5,537 nt of DNA. Source: a bacterium. Its GTDB lineage: Bacteria; Margulisbacteria; Marinamargulisbacteria; SXXA01. The position numbers were made by a program, and so were the translations under genes. The stretch is from NCBI GenBank assembly GCA_018402095.1, contig JAGYJO010000100.1, positions 1 through 5,537 of the forward strand. The letters are read 5' to 3'. Below the pieces are notes generated by a model. It was not told where the DNA came from, made no database searches, and worked only from the letters and a program-made list of their open reading frames with translations. Shown here piece by piece: positions 5,437 through 5,537 of this stretch (its first letter is position 1; every line of letters begins with the position of its first letter).

Positions 5437-5537
5437 ATGCATGCTGAGGGTGTTTCCGCACCGTTAACGCTTTTTAGCATTCCGAGAGCCTTTACAGGAA
5501 TTTATGCACGTTTGCAGCACAATGCGTTGCAGAATTG
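5437..5537 (+). CDS. Start of a downstream gene, possibly glycosyltransferase-like; cut by window edge
   Basis: From ATG 5437-5439 the frame is open for 33 codons to the window end. The peptide runs MHAEGVSAPLTLFSIPRAF and goes on to GIYARLQHNALQN. A beta-strand-like stretch LTLFSIPRAF followed by an amphipathic stretch ending Q.NALQ resembles the beginning of a family of nucleotide-diphospho-sugar-transferase-like proteins whose N-termini read roughly 'ITLF.IPKAF.G….QRNA..SW'. This is a memory-based resemblance over some 30 residues and is tentative. No ribosome binding site precedes this ATG. An in-frame TTG at 5425-5427 has AAGGGG (5412-5417) seven bases upstream and is a credible alternative start, which would place initiation directly after the argG stop. 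Same strand as argG with a gap of about 10-23 bases, so probably co-transcribed with it. Confidence 0.5.
   Translation, partial: MHAEGVSAPLTLFSIPRAFTGIYARLQHNALQN

Noticed and set aside
5504..5537. ATG at 5504 with AGGA upstream, and a TGCA…TGCA imperfect palindrome at the right edge
   Set aside because: Both lie inside the better-looking open frame that starts at 5437, whose peptide has a plausible protein pattern; the palindrome has mismatches and is probably coding sequence.

Overview
The window looks like chromosomal DNA of a Gram-negative bacterium of moderate GC content, probably a proteobacterium. This rests on Sec-type signal peptides, a PlsC-type acyltransferase, tight overlapping genes and an argininosuccinate synthase with E. 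coli-like sequence blocks. I cannot place it below that level, and there is no rRNA, tRNA or clear phage gene to anchor it.

The left 3.8 kb is one minus-strand gene string, read from 3832 down to 1. It holds three tandem paralogues (A at 2726-3832, B at 1654-2729, C at 488-1657) followed by the 5' part of a 1-acyl-glycerol-3-phosphate acyltransferase gene. A/B and B/C are joined by 4-bp ATGA stop/start overlaps, and C overlaps the acyltransferase by 20 bp, so the block is very likely an operon. The paralogues have different N-terminal halves, a tail-fibre-like 'GIGTTNP / L-V-nGn' element in the middle, and one shared C-terminal domain of about 130 residues. B and C begin with signal peptides. 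A does not, and its start is doubtful. B is broken by a -1 frameshift at an A6 tract that is also a perfect A_AAA_AAC slippery heptamer; joined across it, B would be 358 residues, close to its neighbours (368 and 389).

The divergent spacer (3833-4168) is unusually structured: a 23-bp inverted repeat next to gene A, an 82-bp GC-rich nested hairpin bounded by 8-bp inverted repeats, a 16-codon ORF with a ribosome binding site whose stop lies in a small hairpin, and a palindrome just upstream of argG.

The right 1.4 kb carries argG on the plus strand (start ATG 4169, 414 residues), then a hairpin at its stop codon and the first 33 codons of another plus-strand gene, possibly a glycosyltransferase-like protein. 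The argG side is ordinary metabolism. The unusual part is the secreted paralogue operon coupled to a lipid acyltransferase, with its frameshift and altered 5' end.
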